Source: DASVWZ01 sp963708575
GTDB taxonomy: Bacteria > Acidobacteriota > Terriglobia > Terriglobales > Acidobacteriaceae
Assembly: GCA_963708575.1 (NCBI GenBank)
Contig: CAVPTB010000007.1
Coordinates: forward strand, 2,046,001-2,110,000
DNA length: 64,000 nt
Direction of reading: 5' to 3'
The notes beneath the pieces were generated by a model. The model ran no database searches. It was given only the letters and a program-made list of their open reading frames with translations, and was not told where the DNA came from. Shown here piece after piece: positions 9,651 to 16,898 of this stretch. How positions within the stretch are numbered: the first letter of the stretch is position 1; every line of letters starts with the position of its first letter. The translations under genes and the position numbers were made by a program.

Positions 9651-10889
9651 TTATTCGTAGCGTAACGATTCAATCGGGTCCAGGCCCGCGGCTTTGATGG
9701 CGGGCAACATTCCGCTCACGATCCCGACCAAACCAAGAATTCCCGTGGACCAGAGCAGAATTCCGGTGTCGATAGTGAGATGAATGTCGCCCTCATTGGC
9801 GTCTTCGATAAAGGCGCTCCATAGGGTGAGAGAGCCGACCGACCAGGAAATCAGGTACGCCAGGACGACCCCGAGCAGCCCGCCCAGGAGCGTGATAACC
9901 AGTGCTTCCGCCAGAAATTGAAAAAGAATGTGCCAGCGATGCGCGCCCAACGCCTTCTCCACGCCGATCTCCCGGGTCCGCTGCGAAACCGATACCAGCA
10001 TGATGTTCATCAGCCCCACGCCGCCGATTCCCAGCGTGAGCATCCCGATGAAACCCAGCAGAATCTTGATCCCCACCGTGATCACCGTCAGGTCCGCCAG
10101 ATCCTTGACCGCGTCGAACATGAAAACGGCGCGCTCGTCTTTCGGATCGAATCCGTGGTGGAATGCCATGGAATGCCGCACCGCTTGCACGACTTTCGTG
10201 TGGTCGCCCTCGTAGTCCATGAAAATGCCATCGAGGTGGTAAGTGTCCTTCAGGTCGCCCATCGCGCTGTACGGCACATAGACCAGAGAATTCATGTCCT
10301 CATCGCCGTTGGAGATGGTGCGCTTGAGCACTCCAATGACTTTGTACGAGATACCGTCCACGCGAACGCTTTCCCCTAGAGCATTTTGCCCGGAGAACAG
10401 TTTCTTCTTCACCGACGCACCGATCACCGCCACGCGGCTATGGGTAAAATCTTCCTGCTCCCCGAAAAAGCTGCCTTCGCCGATATCCAGCGCGCGGATT
10501 TTCTGGTAGCTCGAGAAAATTCCGTGGACATTGTAACTACTGCTTCGAGTGCCGAAGGACACCTGACTCTGCTTGTCCACTTCGGGCGAGATGCGCGTCA
10601 GCATCGGGATCTCCGCCCGCAGGTAGTCGATGTCTTCGCGGGTCAGGCGAATCTGCGTCCCGGCCTTACTGCCGCCAGCTTGCAGAGAGGTGCGTCCCGG
10701 AAACACGCCGATCAGGTTTCCGCCAAAGGTGCGAAAGGCAATCATCAAGGCACTTTGAAAGCCCGAACCATAGGCAAGCAGCAGAACTACCGTGGCAATG
10801 CCCCACGCCATGCCAAGCATGGTGAGCATTGACCGCCGCCGGTTGTGTCGCAGCGCCGTATATGCCTGTTGTCCCAGATCGCCAAACAT
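9651..10889 (-). CDS. MacB/FtsX-type ABC transporter permease (second of pair)
   Basis: The 412-residue protein has the MacB layout: an N-terminal transmembrane helix (LTMLGMAWGIATVVLLLAYG), a large periplasmic MacB_PCD domain, and three C-terminal helices of the FtsX fold (LGFIGMLTLGIGGVGLMNIM, then VITLLGGLLGVVLAYLI, then STGILGLVGIVSGMLPAIKA). The conserved motif MLVSVSQRTREIGVEKALGA is present. ATG 10889 has AGGAATAATT directly upstream and lies 2 nt after the stop of the first permease, so the two are translationally linked. The open frame continues upstream to 11336 but that part is not homologous and overlaps the other gene. Tripartite efflux or lipoprotein export are the usual roles. 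No ATPase gene is adjacent. Confidence 0.92.
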   Translation of the reverse strand: MFGDLGQQAYTALRHNRRRSMLTMLGMAWGIATVVLLLAYGSGFQSALMIAFRTFGGNLIGVFPGRTSLQAGGSKAGTQIRLTREDIDYLRAEIPMLTRISPEVDKQSQVSFGTRSSSYNVHGIFSSYQKIRALDIGEGSFFGEQEDFTHSRVAVIGASVKKKLFSGQNALGESVRVDGISYKVIGVLKRTISNGDEDMNSLVYVPYSAMGDLKDTYHLDGIFMDYEGDHTKVVQAVRHSMAFHHGFDPKDERAVFMFDAVKDLADLTVITVGIKILLGFIGMLTLGIGGVGLMNIMLVSVSQRTREIGVEKALGAHRWHILFQFLAEALVITLLGGLLGVVLAYLISWSVGSLTLWSAFIEDANEGDIHLTIDTGILLWSTGILGLVGIVSGMLPAIKAAGLDPIESLRYE

Positions 10890-10891
10890 AA

Positions 10892-12139
10892 TTATTCCTG
10901 TCGCAGCGCTTCCACGGGAGGAAGCAAGGCTGCTTTGCGCGCCGGATAAAGGCCGGCTACGATCCCCGCGACGGAAAGCGAAACAATCGCCACCAGCGCC
11001 GAAGACGGCACAATGCGCGGCGTATCGAAACCTTCCGGAGACGGCAACTGTGCCAACATCGCCATGAACCCGCCCGAAATCGCGAGTCCAATGCCCCCGC
11101 TCAAAGCGGTAAGAAACGCTCCCTCCACGAAAAACTGCGTCATGATGTTGCGATGCGTCGCGCCCAACGCCTTGCGGAGCCCAATTTCTTTGGTTCGCTC
11201 GGTCACCGAAACCAGCATGATGTTGATAATCCCGATGGCTCCCAGCCCCAGCGTCACCAGTCCAACCACGCCCAGGAACCAGTCCATCGCATCGAAAATC
11301 TTCGCCACACGAATCGATCCGTCGATGGTGTCCCAATCCATGAAAGCGTCGTCCAGCTTGGGATCGAATCCATGCTTGCGCGCGATGATGGCGTGCACCT
11401 CGCTCTTGGCTTGGACGTGCAGTTCTTTCTTGATCGGGCGGTAGTTGATGAAGGAAATCGCATTCTCCGAGTTCTCTCCCACAATTGGAAACAGAACTCG
11501 CATCGTCTCGAACGGAACGAAGATGCGTTTATTGGTGCCGTTGTCGCCCTCTTTGCCAATCTTGGGAATCACCCCGATCACTTTGAAATCCATATTGTTC
11601 AGCATGATCGTGCTGCCCACGGCGGGCTGCCCCGGAAACATGTTCTTCAGTAGTTCCCATCCCACCACCGCCACGCGCCGGTGCTGCGTGCTGTCCTCGT
11701 CGTTGAACCAGCGGCCCGGATCGGTGGGAACGTTGCGAATCTGGTTGTACTGCGGGGTGACGCCAAACACCTGGCCGTTGGTCGACCCGAAGTCGCTCAC
11801 CGCGCGAATGTCATCGCGCTCCAGAACCGGCGACAAGGCGCGCAGAAACTTCGCGTCGCGGCGAATCGCAGAGTAATCATCGTAGGTAAAATGATATGGA
11901 ACGCCCGACTGGTAGCTGCCGGCTACTGCCGGAATGCGGCCCGGGAACACAAACATAATGTCCTGCCCGAGTTGCGCCAGGTTCTTATCCTGACCGCTGC
12001 GGAATCCTTCACCGAGCCCCACCAGAAGCAGAAGCGACCCCACGCCCCAAGCGATCCCGAACATGGTCAGGAAGGAACGCAGTTTATGGGCCCACAGGGT
12101 GGCCAGCGATTGCCGCACGATATCGAGAAGGGCGCGCAT
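10892..12139 (-). CDS. MacB/FtsX-type ABC transporter permease (first of pair)
   Basis: This 415-residue permease is a paralogue of the gene that follows it. It has one N-terminal helix (HKLRSFLTMFGIAWGVGSLLLL), a periplasmic domain, and the C-terminal FtsX segment with MLVSVTERTKEIGLRKALGA and a final helix before YPARKAALLPPVEALRQE. Two such half-transporters probably form a heterodimer. Unlike E. coli MacB, neither carries a fused nucleotide-binding domain, so an ATPase must come from elsewhere. ATG 12139 is used; an in-frame GTG at 12151 is an alternative. The promoter should lie in the 277-bp region shared with the divergent DUF2911 gene. Confidence 0.92.
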   Translation of the reverse strand: MRALLDIVRQSLATLWAHKLRSFLTMFGIAWGVGSLLLLVGLGEGFRSGQDKNLAQLGQDIMFVFPGRIPAVAGSYQSGVPYHFTYDDYSAIRRDAKFLRALSPVLERDDIRAVSDFGSTNGQVFGVTPQYNQIRNVPTDPGRWFNDEDSTQHRRVAVVGWELLKNMFPGQPAVGSTIMLNNMDFKVIGVIPKIGKEGDNGTNKRIFVPFETMRVLFPIVGENSENAISFINYRPIKKELHVQAKSEVHAIIARKHGFDPKLDDAFMDWDTIDGSIRVAKIFDAMDWFLGVVGLVTLGLGAIGIINIMLVSVTERTKEIGLRKALGATHRNIMTQFFVEGAFLTALSGGIGLAISGGFMAMLAQLPSPEGFDTPRIVPSSALVAIVSLSVAGIVAGLYPARKAALLPPVEALRQE

Positions 12140-12416
12140 TGAAGCTCTCACCGACGCGGTACCGGCGCCGGTCTATTATGTGATACGCAGGGCAGGCCAT
12201 TCAGGTTCCATCAAACTGGCCTGTCGCCGACCGCTTTCTGCCTTACCCTGTTTGGTTAGACGTACCGCGCCCTCAGTAAGATAGCTGCCGAATTCGTGAC
12301 ATTCACTTTTTCCCGGTTGCTATCCGATCGTGCGCAGCCTCCGTCTAATCGCTCGTTTTCCTGAAATCCGGGCCGGGCAGTCTCTCAGAAAACAATTCAG
12401 AGGCGGAGGTCGTTCC

Positions 12417-13487
12417 ATGCTTAAGAGTTTTGTAGTGGCCGTGTTTGTAGCGGGACTTCTCAGCGGAGTTCCGTATTGTCAGGCGCAATCCGCGGTACTC
12501 GATCTGCCGCGCGACAGCCAGCGTTCCGTGATCGTGCAGCGCATTGGCATTACCGACATCACCATCAACTACCATCGGCCGCTCGTGAAGGGCCGCCAGA
12601 TATGGGGCAAGGTCGTGCCGTACGGACAAGTCTGGCGGGCCGGCGCAAACGAGAACACAACGATCTCTTTCACTGACCCCGTCACCATTGAAGGTCAGAG
12701 CGTTGCCAAGGGAACCTACGGCCTGCACATGATTCCCGGAGAAAATGAATGGACCGTCATTCTCTCCAAGGATCACACCTCGTGGGGCAGCTTCACCTAC
12801 AACCAGGCCGACGACGCGCTGCGCGTCACCGTCAAACCTCAGGCCTCAGACCCGCACGAAGCGCTGACCTACGACTTCGACGACGTGAAATCCGATTCCG
12901 CCGTGGCCACGCTGCGCTGGGAGAAGATCGCTGTCCCAATCAAAGTCGGCGTCAACGTTCACGACATCGTGCAGGCCAGCCTGCATAACCAGTTACAAGG
13001 CCTCGCCCAATACACTTGGGAAGGCTGGGACGATGCGGCTACCTATCTCGTCACCCAGAAGTACGATCTGGATGAAGCGCTCAAGTACGAGGAGACGTCG
13101 ATACGAACCGAGCCGCGCTTCGACAACTACTTAACGAAGTCGCAGATTCTCGATGCCATGGGCCGCAAGGACGATGCCAGCGCAGCCAAGCAAGAAGCGC
13201 TGAATCGCGCCACCGCCGCCCAACTCTACGTTTACGGACGGCAATTGCAGGGTCAGGGCAAACAGACCGAAGCCTTTGATCTGTATCGCCAAGCGCTTAA
13301 GAAAGATCCCAAGGATTGGCTGGCTCATGACGGCAATGCCCGGATTTATTCTGCCAGCGGAGACTTCGATAACGCGGTCAAAGAGATGAAGGTCGCCTAC
13401 GACGGCGCGCCCGACAATCAGAAAATCTTTATAGAGCCCAGCATCAAGAAACTCGAAGCCAAACAGGACATCAACAAAACCAATTAA
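12417..13487 (+). CDS. Secreted DUF2911 protein with C-terminal TPR repeats
   Basis: The protein has 356 residues. MLKSFVVAVFVAGLLSGVPY followed by CQAQ is a signal peptide; the Cys lies after Y and does not form a clear lipobox. Residues about 30-170 match DUF2911, with RQIWGKVVPYGQVWRAGANE and KGTYGLHMIPGENEWTVILS. The C-terminal third has TPR-like helical pairs (QLQGQGKQTEAFDLYRQALK, KDPKDWLAHDGNARIYSASG). DUF2911 proteins are abundant in Acidobacteriota and Bacteroidota and have no settled function. ATG 12417 is supported by GGCGGAGGT eight bases upstream. A strong terminator follows the stop. Confidence 0.9.
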   Translation: MLKSFVVAVFVAGLLSGVPYCQAQSAVLDLPRDSQRSVIVQRIGITDITINYHRPLVKGRQIWGKVVPYGQVWRAGANENTTISFTDPVTIEGQSVAKGTYGLHMIPGENEWTVILSKDHTSWGSFTYNQADDALRVTVKPQASDPHEALTYDFDDVKSDSAVATLRWEKIAVPIKVGVNVHDIVQASLHNQLQGLAQYTWEGWDDAATYLVTQKYDLDEALKYEETSIRTEPRFDNYLTKSQILDAMGRKDDASAAKQEALNRATAAQLYVYGRQLQGQGKQTEAFDLYRQALKKDPKDWLAHDGNARIYSASGDFDNAVKEMKVAYDGAPDNQKIFIEPSIKKLEAKQDINKTN

Positions 13488-13514
13488 GATCGTCTTGTGC
13501 GATTTGTGCGAGCG

Positions 13515-13554
13515 CCCCATTCAGGCTCGATCCGGCTTGAGTGGGGATTTTTTT
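13515..13554 (+). terminator. Rho-independent terminator after the DUF2911 gene
   Basis: CCCCATTCAGGC (13515-13526) can pair with GCTTGAGTGGGG (13535-13546) to give a 12-bp stem with two G-T wobbles, followed directly by A and seven T residues. It lies 28 nt after the stop codon. The opposite side holds the end of the DinB-like gene, so it separates a convergent pair. Confidence 0.85.
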
Positions 13555-13580
13555 GCGAGTCGGCGTGGAGACCTTTGCGG

Positions 13581-14132
13581 TCAAGACACCCCGCCCTCCT
13601 TCCAAAGGTTCTCCCAACTCCACATCCCGGACGTTACCTGCGTCGACAGCGGAAATCCCAACTGATGCGCCAACATACACACCTGTCCGCGATGGTGAGC
13701 CTCGTGAGCCAGCATGTAGCAAAGCATTTCCACGCCAACCGGCCATGGCCGAGCCCAACCATCTCTGCGAAACGTCTTGATGCAACCCCCACCGCCTAGC
13801 GCTTCGCCCAGCATCTCGTCGCAACGCGCGGCGCTCTCGGCCAATGCCGCCCCCGCCTGCTGCGGTGTGCAGTGCGCGCGGTTGAGTTGCCGCGGAACCT
13901 TCAAGTGCGGAGCGGTCAGCCTGACCCACTTGGTACGAACGTTGTGCATGTGCGAGAAGATTGCCACAATCGGGCGGGTTTTGCCCGGCGGCTTGGCTCT
14001 CCACGCAGCCGGATCAAGGTGTTCGATGAGAATCTGGTTCATCCGCTCGTTCGCCGCAAAAATTCGCGCTGCACTTCGGCCGAGTTGCGTTTGAACCTTG
14101 TGCGGACGATCGACATGTCGACGAGTGGCCAC
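13581..14132 (-). CDS. DinB-like (DUF664-type) four-helix metal-binding protein
   Basis: This 183-residue protein resembles the DinB/YfiT family of four-helix bundles. It has an early histidine in FSHMHNVRTKWVRL and a late cluster MLAHEAHHRGQVCMLAHQLG, which is the typical position of the other two histidine ligands. Members bind a divalent metal; some are thiol-S-transferases using mycothiol or bacillithiol. The presence of a YpdA-like reductase elsewhere in the window makes a bacillithiol link possible, but this is inference. The start is probably GTG 14132, with no clear ribosome binding site. It ends convergent with the DUF2911 gene. Confidence 0.82.
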   Translation of the reverse strand: MATRRHVDRPHKVQTQLGRSAARIFAANERMNQILIEHLDPAAWRAKPPGKTRPIVAIFSHMHNVRTKWVRLTAPHLKVPRQLNRAHCTPQQAGAALAESAARCDEMLGEALGGGGCIKTFRRDGWARPWPVGVEMLCYMLAHEAHHRGQVCMLAHQLGFPLSTQVTSGMWSWENLWKEGGVS

Positions 14133-14219
14133 AGCCTGTTCTCCGACGTATCATATTTCCAAGTGCCGGAGCAGAACCCAAGCTCTTGTACTCACCTGGG
14201 GCTGAGACGCGTCGGCTCG

Positions 14220-15119
14220 CTAGTCCCCAGCCTTACCCACCGGCGTCTTTTCCCCGCTTTTCACTTCCGGATACTCGTAGACGCCTCTGCCGGATTTTCG
14301 TCCCACGCGGCCAGCTTTCACATACTGAACCAGTAACGGCGCGGGCCGATACTTCTCTCCCAGACTCTTATGCAGGTACTCCAGGATGCTGAGCCGGGTA
14401 TCGAGCCCCACCAGATCGACCAATTCAAACGGTCCCATCGGATGGTTCAACCCCAACTTCAGTGCGCGATCGATATCCTGCGCCGACGCAATGCCTTCCT
14501 GGAGCATATAGAAGGCCTCGTTGCCGATCATGGCGTTGATGCGGCTGGTAATGAATCCCGGCGACTCTTTAATGACGACCACTTCCTTGCCCATCCGCCG
14601 TCCTACTTCGGTGCAAGCCGTCAGCGTCTCTTCATCCGTCTCCAGCGCGCGCACAATCTCCAGCAGCTTCATTTTGTGCACCGGATTGAAGAAGTGCATG
14701 CCGATACATTTCTTTGCGCGGTAGGTCACACTGGCGATCTCGGTCACGCTGAGCGATGAAGTATTCGAAGCCAGAATCGTTCCCGGCCGGCAAATCTTGT
14801 CGAGCAGAGTAAAAATCTCGATCTTCGATTCCATCTCTTCCGGAACTGCCTCGATGACAAGGTCCGCTTCGCGCGCCGCCTCTTCCACGCTTCCGGCATA
14901 CTCGAGCCGACCCATTGCGCCTTGGGCATCCGCAGCAGAAACTTTGCCGAGCTCAACCGCTTTGTCCAGGTTCGAACGAATTTCCGTCTCCGCTTTTCGC
15001 AGCGCGTTGGGTAGCAGATCTTCCAGAATGGTGCGGTAGCCGCCCAGAGCGGCTACATGCGCGATGCCACGCCCCATGGTGCCGGCGCCGATCACCGCAA
15101 TGGTGTTCACTTGCGCCAC
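14220..15119 (-). CDS. 3-hydroxybutyryl-CoA dehydrogenase family protein
   Basis: The enzyme oxidises 3-hydroxyacyl-CoA with NAD(P) in fatty-acid or butanoate metabolism. The 299-residue protein begins with the Rossmann motif VIGAGTMGRGIAHVAALGGY. It continues with ASNTSSLSVTEIA, the catalytic His in GMHFFNPVHKMKLLEIV, and the C-terminal domain with NHPMGPFELVDLVGLDT. The length is that of single-domain Hbd/PaaH enzymes. The start is GTG 15119, preceded by GGGAG, only 2 nt after the stop of the small gene upstream, so the two form an operon. No thiolase or crotonase gene is adjacent, so the pathway is not fixed by context. Confidence 0.95.
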   Translation of the reverse strand: MAQVNTIAVIGAGTMGRGIAHVAALGGYRTILEDLLPNALRKAETEIRSNLDKAVELGKVSAADAQGAMGRLEYAGSVEEAAREADLVIEAVPEEMESKIEIFTLLDKICRPGTILASNTSSLSVTEIASVTYRAKKCIGMHFFNPVHKMKLLEIVRALETDEETLTACTEVGRRMGKEVVVIKESPGFITSRINAMIGNEAFYMLQEGIASAQDIDRALKLGLNHPMGPFELVDLVGLDTRLSILEYLHKSLGEKYRPAPLLVQYVKAGRVGRKSGRGVYEYPEVKSGEKTPVGKAGD

Positions 15120-15121
15120 TC

Positions 15122-15307
15122 TTATGCTCCCTTTTCCAGGGCGGCCAGAACCCCGTTCAGATTATTGCTGGCTTCTTTTATGCGTTCGGAAAGACGCTTG
15201 CGCTCCTCCGACTCGAGTATTGGAATCGACGCGCTGATGCGGCGAAGCGTGGTCGAAAGATCGTCCACGTAATTGATGAGACGGATGAGTTCTCCAGTTG
15301 TTGCCAC
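15122..15307 (-). CDS. Small helical protein of unknown function, linked to hydroxybutyryl-CoA dehydrogenase
   Basis: A 61-residue product, almost entirely predicted helix, with heptad-like leucine and isoleucine spacing (LIRLINYVDDLSTTLRRISA, then LSERIKEASNNLNGVLAALE). I do not recognise a family. The GTG start at 15307 has AGGAGT about 10 nt upstream, and the stop lies 2 nt before the GTG of the dehydrogenase gene, which supports it as a real first cistron. It may be a coiled-coil partner or simply a leader gene. It is divergent from the HAD phosphatase gene. Confidence 0.65.
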   Translation of the reverse strand: MATTGELIRLINYVDDLSTTLRRISASIPILESEERKRLSERIKEASNNLNGVLAALEKGA

Positions 15308-15519
15308 GATAGTTGACTCCTGATCCCGATGGCGGGTATTTGAATTTTGAATAGTGGCTGCCCCAGCTTCATTTTTTGTCGCTGCAGCGTACCTCTATTC
15401 TCAACTCAACCAGGGGTTTAGTAAAGGCTAGCCAGATGAGTGCGACACTTGAGCAGCCATTTTGGGGCTTTCACGCAATTTTAATAGCTTCTGGAACGCC
15501 CGTGAATCTAAACTCATTT

Positions 15520-16353
15520 ATGGCAGAGAAACCTGTGAAACGATATCTGTTCGTTAGCGACTTCGATCAAACGCTCACTTTCAACGACTCCGGCTACGTG
15601 CTCGCCGAACTGGTGGGCATCGCCACGGAAGAATTTGAGCGCAAAGCCAAGGGCATGGCCAAGCTGAACCTGGTGCAGCAAGGGGCCGAGCTCGCCTATC
15701 TCCTACTGCACGATCCGGAATTCCAGTCACGCGTCCGTAAAGAGCACTTGTACCAAGTAGGCAAGCGCATTCGCCTGAAAGAAAATATCAATCTCCTGTA
15801 CAAGATTCTGGAGAGCGGCGTCGAGGGCTATCGGTTCGACTTCTTCGTGCTGTCGGCCGCTCCAGTGGAAATTGTGCGGTCGGCCCTGGAAGGTATCGTT
15901 CCCGAAGATCACATCTTCGGAACCCAGTTACTCTATACGCCTTCCGGCCAGATTGAATCCATCGTTCGCGCGACCGCCGGATACGGCAAGGTCACCGCGC
16001 TCGACGAATTGCAAACCAGCGAACAGATCGGCCCCGACCACATCGTCTATGTGGGCGACGGCAGCTCTGACGTCCACGTCATGCTGCACGTCAACATGCG
16101 CGATGGCTTCACCATCGCCGTCTCCGAAGCACGTCATGTTTCGCAGGTAGCCAAACGCACCATTCTGAGCACCAACGCTCTCGCCGTCCTGGCGCCGATT
16201 CTGGAAGAGATCGTTTGCCTCGATCGCCCCACGATTCGCGAGTTCTTTGAAGCGCATGGCCTTCTCATTCAGGAATGGGAGCGGGTTCGTACCGACTGGA
16301 TCACCCTTCGTCCCTCCGCCCCGGACGAAGCCAAGGCCGCCGAAGCCAGTTAA
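15520..16353 (+). CDS. HAD-superfamily phosphatase, phosphoserine-phosphatase-like
   Basis: From ATG 15520 the protein has 277 residues. HAD motif I is VSDFDQTLTF (nucleophile Asp of DFDQT), motif II is the Ser in VLSAAPVEIV, and motif IV is VYVGDGSSDVHVML. The inserted helical cap after motif I places it with the PSP-like C1 group. The substrate is unknown; serine, thiamine or other small phosphates are possible. The frame is open up to 15376 and an upstream ATG at 15436 could be used, but the extension is unlike the family N-terminus and no ribosome binding site decides it. The gene is followed 42 nt later by a hemerythrin gene on the same strand. Confidence 0.85.
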   Translation: MAEKPVKRYLFVSDFDQTLTFNDSGYVLAELVGIATEEFERKAKGMAKLNLVQQGAELAYLLLHDPEFQSRVRKEHLYQVGKRIRLKENINLLYKILESGVEGYRFDFFVLSAAPVEIVRSALEGIVPEDHIFGTQLLYTPSGQIESIVRATAGYGKVTALDELQTSEQIGPDHIVYVGDGSSDVHVMLHVNMRDGFTIAVSEARHVSQVAKRTILSTNALAVLAPILEEIVCLDRPTIREFFEAHGLLIQEWERVRTDWITLRPSAPDEAKAAEAS

Positions 16354-16395
16354 CTTTCCGCGTGCAACGCGCCTTTCGACGCGCATAATAGATGG

Positions 16396-16878
16396 ATGCT
16401 GCGCGACCGCAACCTGGTTCCGCTATCTCACCAACATCAGCATGTGCTGGCCTTGTGCGTGCGCCTCGACCGCGCACTGCAGGCCGGCCCGGTGGACCTG
16501 GAGATTTGGCAGGCGGAGATCCAGGACGTCTTCAAACACGAGATATGCATCCACTTCTCCGCTGAAGAGAAGATTCTCTTCCCCGCCGCCGAACGGATCG
16601 TCGAACTGCAAAGTACCGTGAACGAGCTTCGCGCCGAACATCAGACTCTGAGGAAGTTGTTTGAGTGCGCCACCGAGAGGCGCATGGAACAAGTTACCCT
16701 TTCCGAGTTCGTCGACGCCCTTGCCCAGCACATCCGCAAAGAAGAACGCCAGCTTTTCGAAGGCATGCAGGGCTTCATGACGGCCGACCAACTTACCGCT
16801 TTGGGGATTGCTCTGGGAGAAGCGCTGGCCGCCTCGACTAAAAGTTGCTCTTTGCCAAGAAAACCACCGGCCGCGTGA
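16396..16878 (+). CDS. Hemerythrin HHE-domain protein
   Basis: The 160-residue protein matches the hemerythrin HHE fold of four helices with a di-iron site. Candidate ligands are in PLSHQHQHVLAL, FKHEICIHFSAEEKILFP, LRAEHQTL and LAQHIRKEERQLFE. The spacing of HxxxE and the final HxxxE pairs fits the family. Such proteins bind oxygen or sense oxidative or nitrosative stress in the cytoplasm. It follows the phosphatase gene closely and ends only 20 nt from the stop of the convergent kinase gene, leaving almost no room for a terminator. Confidence 0.85.
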   Translation: MLRDRNLVPLSHQHQHVLALCVRLDRALQAGPVDLEIWQAEIQDVFKHEICIHFSAEEKILFPAAERIVELQSTVNELRAEHQTLRKLFECATERRMEQVTLSEFVDALAQHIRKEERQLFEGMQGFMTADQLTALGIALGEALAASTKSCSLPRKPPAA

Positions 16879-16898
16879 TCGAGTACGCTGTCCCTGAT

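Noticed and set aside
10890..11336. Upstream extension of the second MacB-type permease frame
   Set aside because: The extra residues overlap the first permease gene and do not look like a permease; the ATG at 10889 has a good ribosome binding site.
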